From assembly GCF_001570925.1 (NCBI RefSeq), contig NZ_BCSP01000004.1:117772-181771 (forward strand): a DNA stretch of 64,000 bases, in the 5' to 3' direction. Position numbers and translations under genes: made by a program. The stretch's first letter is position 1, and every line of letters begins with the position of its first letter. Source of the DNA: [Zimmermannella] bifida NBRC 103089. GTDB lineage: Bacteria; Actinomycetota; Actinomycetes; Actinomycetales; Microbacteriaceae. The notes beneath the pieces are model-generated. The model made no database searches, was not told where the DNA came from, and worked only from the letters and a program-made list of their open reading frames with translations. Shown piece after piece: positions 36,222 through 45,582 of the stretch.

Positions 36222-37189
36222 CGCCCGCGCCGCTTCGAATCGGCACGCGCGGGTCGAAGCTCGCGGTGGCGCAGACCACGCAGATCGCCGAACGTATTGC
36301 GGATGCGGCCGGTCGCGAGTTCGAGATCGCGCGCGTTTCGACGCACGGCGATGTGAACCGCGCCTCGCTGAAAGAAATCGGCGGTCAGGGCGTATTTGCG
36401 ACCGAACTGCGCGAGGCGCTCGCGGCCGGTGAGGTCGATATCGCCGTGCACTCGCTGAAGGATCTGCCGACGGTACCGGCCCCAGGGCTCGTGCTGGCCG
36501 CGCATCCTGAACGCGCCGATGCGCGCGATGTGCTCGTCGCTCGCGACGGGCTCGGGCTTGCCGATCTACCGGCGGGCGCGCGTGTGGGCACCGGTTCGCC
36601 GCGCCGTATCGCGCAGCTGCGGCGGGCACGTCCCGACGTCACTCCGGTCGACATTCGCGGCAACATCGACACCCGCATCGGCTTCGTCACTTCGGGCGAG
36701 CTGGATGCGGTCGTGCTCGCCGCGGCGGGACTCGTGCGGTTCGACCGCGAACGGGTCATCACCGAGATGCTGCCGCTGGATGTCTTCCCGACCGCTCCCG
36801 GTCAGGGTGCGCTCGCGGTTGAGGTGCGCGAAGGGTTTGAACTGGATGCGCTGGGCGCGGTCGATTGCGCCGCGACCCGTACCGCAGTCGAGGCCGAACG
36901 CGCCGTGCTGAACGGGCTTGACGCGGGCTGTCAGGCACCGGTTGGCGTGCACGCCGAAGTTGTCGACGGCGTGCTGTCGATTCACGGCGTCGTGTACGGC
37001 TTGGATGCGGGCCAGTCGACGCGCTGCGAGGCTCGGGCGACCGGGCCGGTCACGTTGCCGGCACCTGCGACCGGTGCGCTGACCGCGCGACCCATGGCAT
37101 CCGACGATGTGCTCGCGGTGGCGCGACTCGTGGTCGAGGATTTGCTGCAGCAGGGCGCGGGCCGGCTGATTGCCGAACCGTACGCCTAA
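36218..37189 (+). CDS. hemC: Hydroxymethylbilane synthase (porphobilinogen deaminase)
   Basis: A 323-residue enzyme that polymerises four porphobilinogen units. It shows LRIGTRGSKLAVAQ at the N-terminus, GDVNRASLKEIGGQGVF, SLKDLPT, and GSPRRIAQL with the basic residues of the active site. Cys238 in DAGCQAPVG attaches the dipyrromethane cofactor. The C-terminal domain is somewhat divergent. ATG 36218 overlaps the cpfC stop by 4 nt. hemD begins 9 bp after its stop. Confidence 0.95.
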   Translation: MTPAPLRIGTRGSKLAVAQTTQIAERIADAAGREFEIARVSTHGDVNRASLKEIGGQGVFATELREALAAGEVDIAVHSLKDLPTVPAPGLVLAAHPERADARDVLVARDGLGLADLPAGARVGTGSPRRIAQLRRARPDVTPVDIRGNIDTRIGFVTSGELDAVVLAAAGLVRFDRERVITEMLPLDVFPTAPGQGALAVEVREGFELDALGAVDCAATRTAVEAERAVLNGLDAGCQAPVGVHAEVVDGVLSIHGVVYGLDAGQSTRCEARATGPVTLPAPATGALTARPMASDDVLAVARLVVEDLLQQGAGRLIAEPYA

Positions 37190-37198
37190 GCGACCGCG

Positions 37199-37981
37199 AT
37201 GAACGAGTCAGGATTGGCCGGGCGCCGGGTGGCGCTGCTGAGCGATGGCGATTGGGTGGGGCCCACGCGCGAATTGCTTGCGGCGGCGGGTTGCGCGGTC
37301 GAGGTCGCGCCACTGATCGGTGTTGCGCCGGGCGACCTGAACGAGGTATTCGACGCTGCCGAGAAGCTGCGCCGGGGCGCGTTCCAGTGGCTGGTGGTTA
37401 CCAGTCCGCGGGCAATCCACGCGCTGGTGGCCGCTGCCGGTTCGGCGCGCATTCCCGAGCACACGAAGGTGGCGGCGGTCGGTGACGGTACCGCCGCGGC
37501 GCTGGCCGAATACGGCATCGAAACCCACTTCATCCCGACCGAACACACGGCGCGAGCGCTGATCGCCCAGTGGCCCGACCACCGCGACGAATTGCGCGTG
37601 CTCTGGCCGCATTCCGCGATTGCGCGCACGACGATCGCCGACGGGTTCGCTGAGTTTGGCGCCGCGTTCACCGATGTGGTGGCGTATCGCCCGGTTGCAC
37701 GCACGCTACCGGTCCCGCTGCGCTCGCGGCTACTTGCGGGCGAGGTGGATGCGGTCGTCGTGTCCTCGGGTTCCATCGCGCGGGAGCTTGCGGCGCAGGT
37801 TCCAGAACTCGCCACTGCCGAGGGCGCTGCCCTGACAAAGGTCGTGTCGTTTGGTCCGATCACCACCTCGGATGCCGAAGATGCTGGGCTCCGCGTGGAT
37901 GCTGAGGCCGCGTCGAAGCACCCGCAAGCGGTTGTCGACGCGGTGGGCGCGGCGTTGCAGGCGGATGATCTGCGTTCGTGA
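37199..37981 (+). CDS. hemD: Uroporphyrinogen III synthase
   Basis: A 260-residue protein of the HemD fold, a two-domain enzyme that closes and inverts ring D of hydroxymethylbilane. Sequence conservation in this family is weak. The visible support is GRRVALLSDGDWVGPTRELL at the start, WLVVTSPRAIHAL, VAAVGDGTAAALAEYGI, LWPHSAIAR and AVVVSSGSIARELA, together with the position between hemC and hemB. No other gene in the block could fill this step. It overlaps nothing; the 125-bp spacer to hemB holds a new promoter. Confidence 0.9.
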   Translation: MNESGLAGRRVALLSDGDWVGPTRELLAAAGCAVEVAPLIGVAPGDLNEVFDAAEKLRRGAFQWLVVTSPRAIHALVAAAGSARIPEHTKVAAVGDGTAAALAEYGIETHFIPTEHTARALIAQWPDHRDELRVLWPHSAIARTTIADGFAEFGAAFTDVVAYRPVARTLPVPLRSRLLAGEVDAVVVSSGSIARELAAQVPELATAEGAALTKVVSFGPITTSDAEDAGLRVDAEAASKHPQAVVDAVGAALQADDLRS

Positions 37982-38094
37982 CTCGTCTGGTGCGTTTCGC
38001 GACGCATACGTTCTTTAGACCGAGTAACCGAGTCACGAAAGCCGGTGGTTTCGCAACATCGCCGATCGGCCGCCGCCTGTAACGGGCCAGGGAA

Positions 38095-38100
38095 TAGACT
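38095..38100 (+). promoter_or_regulatory. TAGACT -10 element of hemB (leaderless)
   Basis: TAGACT ends 6 nt before the hemB ATG with no ribosome site in between, again implying a leaderless mRNA. Confidence 0.65.
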
Positions 38101-38106
38101 GGCCAC

Positions 38107-39081
38107 ATGCTCGAACCCACAATTCGTCCGCGCCGTTTGCGCGCCACGCCCGCCATTCGTCGCCAGGTTTGCGAGACTCGCGTTCACCCAAATGCACTGA
38201 TTCTGCCCGTATTCGTGCGCGAAGGCATCGACGCACCGGTCGACATCACCTCGCTTCCGGGGGTGCAGCAGCACACCATGGACTCGCTGCGCAAGCTCGC
38301 CAACGACTCGGCCGAAGCGGGTCTTGGCGGCATCATGCTCTTCGGTATTCCTGCCGAGCGCGACGCCTGCGGTAGCGGCGCCACCGACCCCGAGGGCATT
38401 CTCAACCGCGCGATTACCGCGGTTGCCGAAGAGGTCGGCGACGCCCTCACGGTTCAGGCCGACCTCTGCCTCGACGAGTTCACCGACCACGGGCACTGCG
38501 GTGTACTCGACGCCGACGGCCGCGTCGACAACGACGCCACCCTCGCCCGCTACGCGGAAATGGCGGTCGTGCAGGCGCAGGCCGGCGCGCAGATCATTGG
38601 CATGTCGGGCATGATGGACGGCCAGATCACGGTGGCGCGCGAGGCGCTGGATGCAGCCGGTCACCAGGATGCGATCTTGCTCGCGTACTCGGCCAAGTAC
38701 GCATCTGCCTTCTACGGTCCCTTCCGCGAAGCCGTTGACTCGCAGCTTTCGGGCGACCGCCGCAGCTACCAGATGGATCCGGGCAACCGTCGCGAGGGTC
38801 TGCACGAGGTATTGCTGGACATCGAAGAGGGTGCCGACATCGTGATGGTCAAGCCGGCGATGAGCTACCTCGATGTGCTCGCCGATGCCGCAGCCGAGTC
38901 GATCGTGCCGGTTTGGGCGTACCAAGTCTCGGGCGAATTCGCGATGATCGAGGCTGCTGCGCAGAACGGTTGGATTGACCGTGAGCGCGCGATCGACGAG
39001 TCGATCGTGTCGATCAAGCGTGCCGGTGCGGATGCGGTGCTCACGTATTTCGCGCTCGAGTACGCGCGTACGCTGCGCTAA
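38107..39081 (+). CDS. hemB: Porphobilinogen synthase (delta-aminolevulinate dehydratase)
   Basis: A 324-residue enzyme that condenses two 5-aminolevulinate molecules. The two active-site lysines are in [15 protein letters not shown] and [10 protein letters not shown]. The metal-site region reads [14 protein letters not shown], with a single Cys-x-Asp pattern. This is different from the triple-Cys zinc site of other classes and suggests a magnesium-dependent type. It has its own promoter. A 62-bp palindrome follows 18 bp after the stop and may act as terminator. Confidence 0.96.
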   Translation: MLEPTIRPRRLRATPAIRRQVCETRVHPNALILPVFVREGIDAPVDITSLPGVQQHTMDSLRKLANDSAEAGLGGIMLFGIPAERDACGSGATDPEGILNRAITAVAEEVGDALTVQADLCLDEFTDHGHCGVLDADGRVDNDATLARYAEMAVVQAQAGAQIIGMSGMMDGQITVAREALDAAGHQDAILLAYSAKYASAFYGPFREAVDSQLSGDRRSYQMDPGNRREGLHEVLLDIEEGADIVMVKPAMSYLDVLADAAAESIVPVWAYQVSGEFAMIEAAAQNGWIDRERAIDESIVSIKRAGADAVLTYFALEYARTLR

Positions 39082-39099
39082 CCGTCAGGCGGCACACTA

Positions 39100-39161
39100 A
39101 CTTGCACAAAAACGCGTTCATATTGCTGTCACAGCAACATGAACGCGATTTTGTGCAACTT
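39100..39161. repeat. 62-bp near-perfect palindrome downstream of hemB
   Basis: Arms of about 30 nt, ACTTGCACAAAAACGCGTTC on the left and GAACGCGATTTTGTGCAACT on the right, continue inward through CATATTGCTGT and ACAGCAACATG with about three mismatches and almost no loop. It probably terminates hemB, but arm length and the symmetrical form are unusual for a simple terminator. Confidence 0.75.
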
Positions 39162-39260
39162 AATCCGTTATTCATCGGCAAAGAGTTTGGAATCCGCCGC
39201 GTTGGCCCGCCGCCTAGGCGACGCCCGCAGGCCTTGACCGCCCCGCAGATCGACACTGCC

Positions 39261-39266
39261 TAGACT
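39261..39266 (+). promoter_or_regulatory. TAGACT -10 element of hemL (with leader)
   Basis: TAGACT lies 32 nt before the hemL ATG. Unlike the other TAGACT promoters it leaves room for a leader, and an AAGGAG ribosome site is present at 39288-39293. Confidence 0.6.
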
Positions 39267-39298
39267 GTTGGGGTCTGAACATCTTCCAAGGAGAATTC

Positions 39299-40651
39299 AT
39301 GAGCGCATCCGCTGATTGGTTTGACCGTGCCCGCAAGGTGACTCCCGGAGGGGTGAACTCCCCGGTTCGCGCATTCGGCTCGGTTGGCGGCACCCCGCCG
39401 TTCACCCACTCGGCTGAAGGCGCCTGGATCACCGACATCGACGGCAACCGGCGCGTCGACCTCGTCTGCGGTTGGGGGCCGCTGCTGCTGGGCCACTCGC
39501 ACCCCGAGGTTGTTGAAGCAGTTCGCGAGACCTCGGCGCGCATGATGTGTCCTGGAGGCTCCACGGTTGGCGAAGTTGAGCTCGCCGAAGAGATCGCCAA
39601 GCGCGTGCCGGCACTTGACGAGGTGCGCCTGGTGTCGACCGGTACCGAAGCGACCATGACTGCGATTCGTCTGGCGCGCGGCGTTACCGGCCGCAATCTC
39701 ATCATCAAGTTCGCCGGTTGCTACCACGGTCACTCCGACGGTCTGCTCGCCGCAGCCGGTTCGGGTCTGGCAACGCTGGCACTGCCCGGTTCGGCGGGTG
39801 TGCCCGAAGCCATCACCTCACAGACCATCGTGGTGCCCTACAACGACCTCGAGGCCGTTCGCGCCGCGTTCGCCGAGCACGAGGGCCAGATCGCGGCGGT
39901 TATTACCGAAGCATCGCCCGCCAACATGGGTGTCGTGCCACCGGCTGCCGGGTTCAACCGCGAGCTCGCCGAGATCTGCCACAGCAACGGCGCACTGATG
40001 ATCTGCGACGAAGTACTCACCGGTTTCCGCACGGGACCTGCCGGTTGGTGGGGTCGCGAGCAGCAGGACTCGACCCGCGGCGGCTGGGAACCCGACATCT
40101 TCACGTTCGGCAAGGTCATCGGCGGCGGTCTACCGGTTGCCGCGCTCGGTGCGCGCCGCGAAATCATGGAACACCTCTCGCCAAACGGTGGCGTCTACCA
40201 GGCCGGTACGCTCTCGGGTAACCCGGTTGCGGTTGCCGCGGGTGTGACCACGCTGCGCTTGGCGGATGCGGCGGCATACGCAGCCGTCGATGCTGCGGCC
40301 GACCGTGTGGTCGAGCTTGTGGCCACCGAATTCCAGCGTGTGGGCCAGCCGTTCGCCGTGCAGCGGGTGCGCAACCTGTTCTCGTTCGCGTTCGGTGACG
40401 GCGCTGCGCTCGGATGGTCGGGCAAGGATGAGTTCGGCAACGCTTCGCCGATCAACGAGGCTGAGGTTAAGCGTCAGGAATCGTTCCGCTACCCGGCGTT
40501 CTTCCACGCCATGCTCGACGGCGGCGTGAACATGCCACCGAGCGTGTTCGAGGCTTGGTTCCTTTCGGCGGCCCATGACGACGCGGCGCTTGAGCAGATC
40601 GCGAAGGCCCTGCCGAAGGCCGCCGAAGCTGCTGCGGCGGCAACCGCCTAG
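39299..40651 (+). CDS. hemL: Glutamate-1-semialdehyde 2,1-aminomutase
   Basis: A 450-residue PLP enzyme that isomerises glutamate-1-semialdehyde to 5-aminolevulinate. The N-terminus is ADWFDRARKVTPGGVNSPVR. FAGCYHGHSDG, ICDEVLTGFR and FTFGKVIGGGLP, with the PLP lysine at residue 272, identify it among class III aminotransferases. The start is set by AAGGAG five bases upstream of ATG 39299. It closes the heme block. The 206 bp to the next gene show nothing beyond GC-rich sequence and an imperfect promoter. Confidence 0.96.
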   Translation: MSASADWFDRARKVTPGGVNSPVRAFGSVGGTPPFTHSAEGAWITDIDGNRRVDLVCGWGPLLLGHSHPEVVEAVRETSARMMCPGGSTVGEVELAEEIAKRVPALDEVRLVSTGTEATMTAIRLARGVTGRNLIIKFAGCYHGHSDGLLAAAGSGLATLALPGSAGVPEAITSQTIVVPYNDLEAVRAAFAEHEGQIAAVITEASPANMGVVPPAAGFNRELAEICHSNGALMICDEVLTGFRTGPAGWWGREQQDSTRGGWEPDIFTFGKVIGGGLPVAALGARREIMEHLSPNGGVYQAGTLSGNPVAVAAGVTTLRLADAAAYAAVDAAADRVVELVATEFQRVGQPFAVQRVRNLFSFAFGDGAALGWSGKDEFGNASPINEAEVKRQESFRYPAFFHAMLDGGVNMPPSVFEAWFLSAAHDDAALEQIAKALPKAAEAAAAATA

Positions 40652-40857
40652 GCCAGCAGCAGGCTAGTCAGCGGCAGACTCAGCAAGCGGCAACTACAAG
40701 CACGCCGCGCGCGACACGCACTCGTCCCGCGCGCATCCGCACCAACACCGCAAACTGAGCGACGCTCAATAACGCGAATTGTCGGGGCTATACCCTCGGG
40801 TAGACGGGCAACACCGTGAACCGTCATGCATCCCCACCAGGATGCAAACAGCAGGGT

Positions 40858-43683
40858 ATGGCCCCGTTTTCGCGCGCAAAGGACCCGAAGTTGACCCCAC
40901 TCGACGCCCTCGAAACCCGCACCCCACAAGAGATCGCCGAGCACTTCGGCGTCGACGCCGAACAGGGCCTCAGCGCTGCCGAGGCGGAGCGTCGCCTCAA
41001 CGAATACGGCCCGAACGAACTGCGCACCACCGAGCGCGAGTCGGCGTTCGTGCGATTCCTGCGGCAGTTCGCCGATCCGCTCGTGTACCTGCTGCTCGTG
41101 GCCATCGGGATCTCGGTGGTTGCGTGGGCCGCCGAAGGGGCCGAGGGCCTGCCGATCGACGGCATCGTGGTCGCGGTGATCGTGCTCGCGAACGCCGTGC
41201 TCGGGTTCGTGCAAGAGAACAAGGCTGCCGATGCCGTTGCCGCGCTTTCGGCGATGACCGCGACGCGCGCCACGGTGCTGCGCGACGGACTCATGGTGAG
41301 CGTGCCCGCATCCGAAATCGTTGTGGGCGATGTGCTGGTGCTCGGTGAGGGGGATGCGGTCGGTGCCGACGCGCGCCTCGTTTCGGCAACTTCGCTGCAG
41401 GTGCAAGAAGCCTCGCTCACGGGCGAATCAACCGGCGTCACCAAGTCGGTCGACACCCTTGATGCCCCACAGCAGATCGGCGACCGCGTCAACCTGGTGT
41501 TTAAAGGCACGGCGGTTGCGCGCGGCGTGGGTCGCGCGATCGTTACCCGCACCGGCATGGACACCGAGATGGGTCGAGTGGCGACACTACTGGATGCGAC
41601 CGAGTCGGAGCCGTCGCCGCTGGAACGCGAGATTGCGCGCGTTTCGCGCACCCTGGGCATCCTGGTGATTGCGATCGCCGTCGTGGTGATGCTGGCGCTG
41701 GTGCTGGTCAACGGCGTGCACTCGGTGGCCGAGGCGATTCAGGTGCTGTTGCTGGGCGTATCGCTCGCGGTCGCGGCCGTACCCGAGGGCTTGCCTGCGA
41801 TCTTGTCACTGGTGTTGGCGATCGGGGTGCGGGTGCTCGCGCAGCGCAACGCCGTCATGAAAGACCTGCACTCGGCCGAGACGCTCGGTTCGGTGTCGGT
41901 GATTGCCTCTGACAAGACCGGCACACTCACGAAAAACGAGATGACGGTGCGCGAAGTGGTGACCGCATCCGGTCGCGTCACGCTCGAGGGCGTGGGCTAC
42001 ACGCCCAAGGGCAAGCTACTGGCGCCGTCACTGGCGGTGCTCGCCGAAGCCGCACTCGTGCTCAACGGCGGGGCGCGCGCAAACAACGCGCAGCTCGCCA
42101 AGGTGGATGGCAGCTGGCAGATTCAGGGCGACCCGACCGAAGCCGCGTTCCTCGTCGCTGAGCGCAAACTCGAGGCGGCGGGCCCGATTCCGGCGCTGGA
42201 ACGCTTGGGCGAAGTGCCGTTCTCGTCAGAACGCAAGATGATGTCGGTCATCGGCCGACGTGAGGACGGAACCGCGAGCATCCTGGCCAAGGGTGCCCCC
42301 GACGTCCTGCTCGACCGCTGCGCATCCGAATACGTCGACGGCAGTGAAGTGCCACTCACGGCAGAGCGACGTGACTATTGGCAGGCGCAGATTCGTGACC
42401 TCGCCGAGCAGGGATACCGCACCCTCGGTGTGGCGTTGCGCGACGCCGACGAGTGCGAGTGCGACGCGTTCGACGACTCCTGCGAACGCGACCTGGTGTT
42501 TGTCGGTGTCGCGAGCATCATCGACCCGGCGCGCGATGAGTCGGTGCAGGCCATTGCCGAAGCGCACGGTGCCGGCATCAAGGTCGTGATGATCACCGGC
42601 GACCACCCGATCACCGCGGCACGTATCGCGCAAGATCTCGGCATCGTTGGTGCGGGGGAGCAGGCACGCACGCTCACCGGCGCGCAGTTAGATGCGATGG
42701 ATGCGGCCGCGCTCGTCGAAGCGGCCCGCGACGTTTCGGTCTATGCTCGCGTTTCTCCCGAACACAAGCTCCGCATCATCGCGGCACTGCGTGAGGGTGG
42801 CGCGATCGTATCGATGACCGGCGACGGTGTGAACGATGCCCCGGCGCTGAAATCGGCCGACATTGGCATCGCGATGGGCATCACCGGTACCGAGGTGACC
42901 AAGCAGGCCTCGCACATGATTTTGGGCGATGACAACTACGCCACGATCGTTGCGGCAGTGCGCCAGGGCCGCGTGATCTTCGACAACATCAAGAAGTTCA
43001 TGCGCTACCTATTGAGCTCGAATATGGGCGAGGTCGCGACGATCTTCTTGGGCGTCGTGTTCGGTGGCCTGATTGGCCTGGCCGACCCTGCGAACCCGGC
43101 GGCGACCGTGGTCCCGCTGCTCGCGACACAGATTCTTTGGGTGAATCTGGTGACCGACTCGGGTCCGGCGCTCGCGATGGGTGTTGATCCCGAAGTTGAC
43201 GATGTGATGGCGCGGGCGCCACGTCGTCCGGATGCACGCGTGATTGACGGTCACATGTGGTCACGAATGATCAGCATCGGCCTGGTGATGGGCGTTGTGA
43301 ACCTGGTGATCTATGACCTGATGCTGCCCGGCGGCTTCCTTGCGGGCATGACCGAAGGCGTGCCCGAGTCCGAGCAGCTCGCGGTGGCGCGCACGACGGT
43401 GTTCACTTCGCTCGTGATGATGCAGCTCTTCAACGCGCTGAACAGTCGCTCGGATATGTCGAGCGCCTTCACGCACCTGTTCTCGAACCGCTGGCTGTGG
43501 ATTTCGTTTGCGGTGGCGATCGTGGCGCAGATCGCGGTGGTTGAGGTGCCGCTGCTGCAATCGGCCTTCGGCACGGTCGGGCTGGATGCGGTGCACTGGT
43601 TGATTGCGGTGGCTGCGGGCGCTTTCGTGCTCGCCTTCGAAGAAGTCGTCAAGGTCATTCGTCGCAGAGTTATCCACAGGTAG
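40858..43683 (+). CDS. P-type cation-translocating ATPase (P2 type)
   Basis: A pump of about 941 residues with the full P-type layout. A cation-ATPase N-terminal domain (DALETRTPQEIAEHFGVD) and the actuator motif LTGES come first. The M4 motif AAVPEGLPAIL, the phosphorylation site SDKTGTLTKNE with Asp352, KGAPDVLL, GDHPITA and TGDGVNDAPAL follow, then six C-terminal helices. The PEGL motif places it with calcium or Na/K/H-type P2 pumps; I would not name the ion. ATG 40858 with AGCAGGG is taken as start. GTG 40816 is an alternative: it lies 9 nt after a TAGACG hexamer and would add 14 residues. The last codons contain a DnaA box. Confidence 0.92.
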   Translation: MAPFSRAKDPKLTPLDALETRTPQEIAEHFGVDAEQGLSAAEAERRLNEYGPNELRTTERESAFVRFLRQFADPLVYLLLVAIGISVVAWAAEGAEGLPIDGIVVAVIVLANAVLGFVQENKAADAVAALSAMTATRATVLRDGLMVSVPASEIVVGDVLVLGEGDAVGADARLVSATSLQVQEASLTGESTGVTKSVDTLDAPQQIGDRVNLVFKGTAVARGVGRAIVTRTGMDTEMGRVATLLDATESEPSPLEREIARVSRTLGILVIAIAVVVMLALVLVNGVHSVAEAIQVLLLGVSLAVAAVPEGLPAILSLVLAIGVRVLAQRNAVMKDLHSAETLGSVSVIASDKTGTLTKNEMTVREVVTASGRVTLEGVGYTPKGKLLAPSLAVLAEAALVLNGGARANNAQLAKVDGSWQIQGDPTEAAFLVAERKLEAAGPIPALERLGEVPFSSERKMMSVIGRREDGTASILAKGAPDVLLDRCASEYVDGSEVPLTAERRDYWQAQIRDLAEQGYRTLGVALRDADECECDAFDDSCERDLVFVGVASIIDPARDESVQAIAEAHGAGIKVVMITGDHPITAARIAQDLGIVGAGEQARTLTGAQLDAMDAAALVEAARDVSVYARVSPEHKLRIIAALREGGAIVSMTGDGVNDAPALKSADIGIAMGITGTEVTKQASHMILGDDNYATIVAAVRQGRVIFDNIKKFMRYLLSSNMGEVATIFLGVVFGGLIGLADPANPAATVVPLLATQILWVNLVTDSGPALAMGVDPEVDDVMARAPRRPDARVIDGHMWSRMISIGLVMGVVNLVIYDLMLPGGFLAGMTEGVPESEQLAVARTTVFTSLVMMQLFNALNSRSDMSSAFTHLFSNRWLWISFAVAIVAQIAVVEVPLLQSAFGTVGLDAVHWLIAVAAGAFVLAFEEVVKVIRRRVIHR
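43670..43678 (+). other. DnaA box overlapping the end of the P-type ATPase gene
   Basis: A perfect TTATCCACA 9-mer spans the last codons before the stop at 43683. A single box of this kind may be chance or a DnaA target; it directly precedes an AT-rich promoter region. Confidence 0.45.
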
Positions 43684-43766
43684 CAGTGGTAGCACTTTTC
43701 GTGTTTTACAGTGTTTTATTGAAAGCTAATAAAGTTAGGTAATCGTAGAAAACTGAGGCGGCGCAC

Positions 43767-44984
43767 GTGGACCCCAAGCTGAACCCGTACACCCCTAATG
43801 CGGGTGCAGCACCCGAGGTGTTAATCGGTCGTGACGATCAATTGGAATCGTTTGAGACGTTGCTCGCACGCCTTGCCCGGGGACGTACCGAGCAGTCCAT
43901 GATCATCACGGGGCTCCGCGGAGTGGGCAAGACTGTCCTGCTGAACAAGTTCGAACACTTGGCCACCGACGCGAACTGGGAAGTCGTGTCCTTTGAAGCA
44001 AGCAAAGGCGACGACGAAGAATTTCGTCGCAAGATGTTCACGCAGCTCAAGGGTGCGCTGTTGCGATTGTCGCCCCGCGCGCGCTGGGACTCGTTCGCTA
44101 GGGATGCAGCCGCTGCGCTGAGTTCTTTCGCACTGGTGATTGACCACGATGCGCGGTTGACCGCATCCTGGGGTGTTGACCCGAGTGAAGGCGTTGCCGA
44201 CCACGGAGACATCGGACTCGACTTGACCGATACGCTTGTTGCCGTCGGTAAAGCCGCGCAAGCCCGCAAGCGTGGAGTGGCGATCCTCATCGATGAGGTG
44301 CAATTCTTGCAACCTGCCCAGCTCGAGGCGCTAATTCAATCGGTTCATCGTACGGTGCAACTGAAGCTTCCGGTGACCTTCGTAGGTGCTGGTCTGCCGC
44401 AAATTGCTGAGCTTGCGGGGGACGCAAAATCCTATGCGGAGCGCCTATTTAAGTTTCCGGTGATCGGTGAACTCTCGTACGAGGAAGCCATTCGAGCGCT
44501 GCGAGATCCAGCCGCCGCCGAGGGTGTTGAGTTTGAAACGGATGCGGCAGAACTCGCTGTCGACTTCACTCGCGGCTACCCCTACTTCATTCAAGAGCTC
44601 GGGTATCAGGCGTGGATAATCGCTGAGGGGCCGACAATTACTGCCCGGGACGTGGAAGAAGCACGAGAAGCCTATGAAGAGAAGCTTGACAGCTCATTTT
44701 TTCGAGTCCGTCTCGACCGGGCAACGCCACTGCAAGCGGCCTACATGCGGGCGATGGCAGAACTTGGCCCGGCTCCGCAGAAAGCTGCGGACGTTGCCAA
44801 GCTGTTGCAACGAGATTCGAGTCAGCTTGGCCCTGCACGAGCACAGCTGATTGAGATGGGACTTCTCTACACGCCAGCTCACGGGTATGCCGCGTTTACG
44901 GTTCCTGATTTCGACCGCTTCATGCTCAGAGCGATGCCCGAGCTGGAAATCCCCAATATCGCTCGCCGCAAGCGGCGAGGCTAG
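43767..44984 (+). CDS. Orphan AAA ATPase (ORC/Cdc6-like ATP-binding protein)
   Basis: A 405-residue ATPase with Walker A ITGLRGVGKT (about residues 47-56), Walker B AILIDEVQFL (about 172-181) and a sensor-like TFVGAGLPQ. A C-terminal helical and winged-helix-like part follows (ITARDVEEAREAYEEKL; LGPAPQKAADVAKLL, TPAHGYAAFTVPDFD). This is the AAA_16 type found alone in many genomes; its function is unknown. The GTG start at 43767 follows GAGGCG. The 80 bp upstream are strikingly AT-rich (GTTTTACAGTGTTTTATTG), unlike neighbouring spacers, and codon use is less GC-biased than in the heme block, so acquisition by transfer is possible. Confidence 0.78.
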   Translation: MDPKLNPYTPNAGAAPEVLIGRDDQLESFETLLARLARGRTEQSMIITGLRGVGKTVLLNKFEHLATDANWEVVSFEASKGDDEEFRRKMFTQLKGALLRLSPRARWDSFARDAAAALSSFALVIDHDARLTASWGVDPSEGVADHGDIGLDLTDTLVAVGKAAQARKRGVAILIDEVQFLQPAQLEALIQSVHRTVQLKLPVTFVGAGLPQIAELAGDAKSYAERLFKFPVIGELSYEEAIRALRDPAAAEGVEFETDAAELAVDFTRGYPYFIQELGYQAWIIAEGPTITARDVEEAREAYEEKLDSSFFRVRLDRATPLQAAYMRAMAELGPAPQKAADVAKLLQRDSSQLGPARAQLIEMGLLYTPAHGYAAFTVPDFDRFMLRAMPELEIPNIARRKRRG

Positions 44985-45051
44985 CGGGTGCGCCGTGCAG
45001 GTGCCCGTCGAACGTCACGTGTTGTTCAGCCCGCAGTGGCACGATAGCAAC

Positions 45052-45489
45052 ATGAGCGATTACGACGATGTAATGATGATCCCAACCGAGGCCGAAGCCC
45101 GCCAACTGCTTGCATCGCAAACGGTGGGGCGACTCGTCGAGCGAATCGGCGAACATGTGGAGATCTTCCCGATCAACTACGCCATCGAGGGTGACCTGCT
45201 GATCTTCCGCACCGCTCCCGGCACGAAGCTTGCCGCCGCAGTGGCCGCTGACGAGGTGTTTCTGCAGACCGACTACGTGTCCGAAACCGAAGCGTGGAGT
45301 GTGATCGTTACCGGTGCCGCCCGCATCCTTGACCGCGATGACGAAATCGAGCGTGCCGAACAACTCGACCTGCGCCCGCTGGTACCGAGCGTCAAGCGCG
45401 TGTTCGTAGCGATCGATATCGAGAGCATTAGCGCGCGTCGTTTTGAACTCGGTCCCGAGCCCGAAGCAGAACCTGAGACGATCGCCTAA
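45052..45489 (+). CDS. Pyridoxamine 5'-phosphate oxidase family protein (intact copy)
   Basis: A 145-residue split-barrel protein of the PNPOx-like group, which binds FMN, F420 or heme-like cofactors. The core PTEAEARQLLASQTVGRL is followed by INYAIEGDLLIFRTAPGTK and SVIVTGAARIL, the characteristic strand pattern. The start is ATG 45052; the open frame continues upstream but overlaps the AAA ATPase gene. The last 278 bases are duplicated at 51268-51546 with about 87% identity, where the copy is truncated. The islet of ABC and two-component genes lies between the two copies. The biochemical role is not predictable from sequence. Confidence 0.85.
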   Translation: MSDYDDVMMIPTEAEARQLLASQTVGRLVERIGEHVEIFPINYAIEGDLLIFRTAPGTKLAAAVAADEVFLQTDYVSETEAWSVIVTGAARILDRDDEIERAEQLDLRPLVPSVKRVFVAIDIESISARRFELGPEPEAEPETIA

Positions 45490-45582
45490 GCACCGCTGAC
45501 GCGATTGTTCTTGGTGAGATCTTGCTGGCTCGCAAGCGCACCGTGGTTTAACGCACGTGCGCGATGAGGTTCGTAGGAAATG

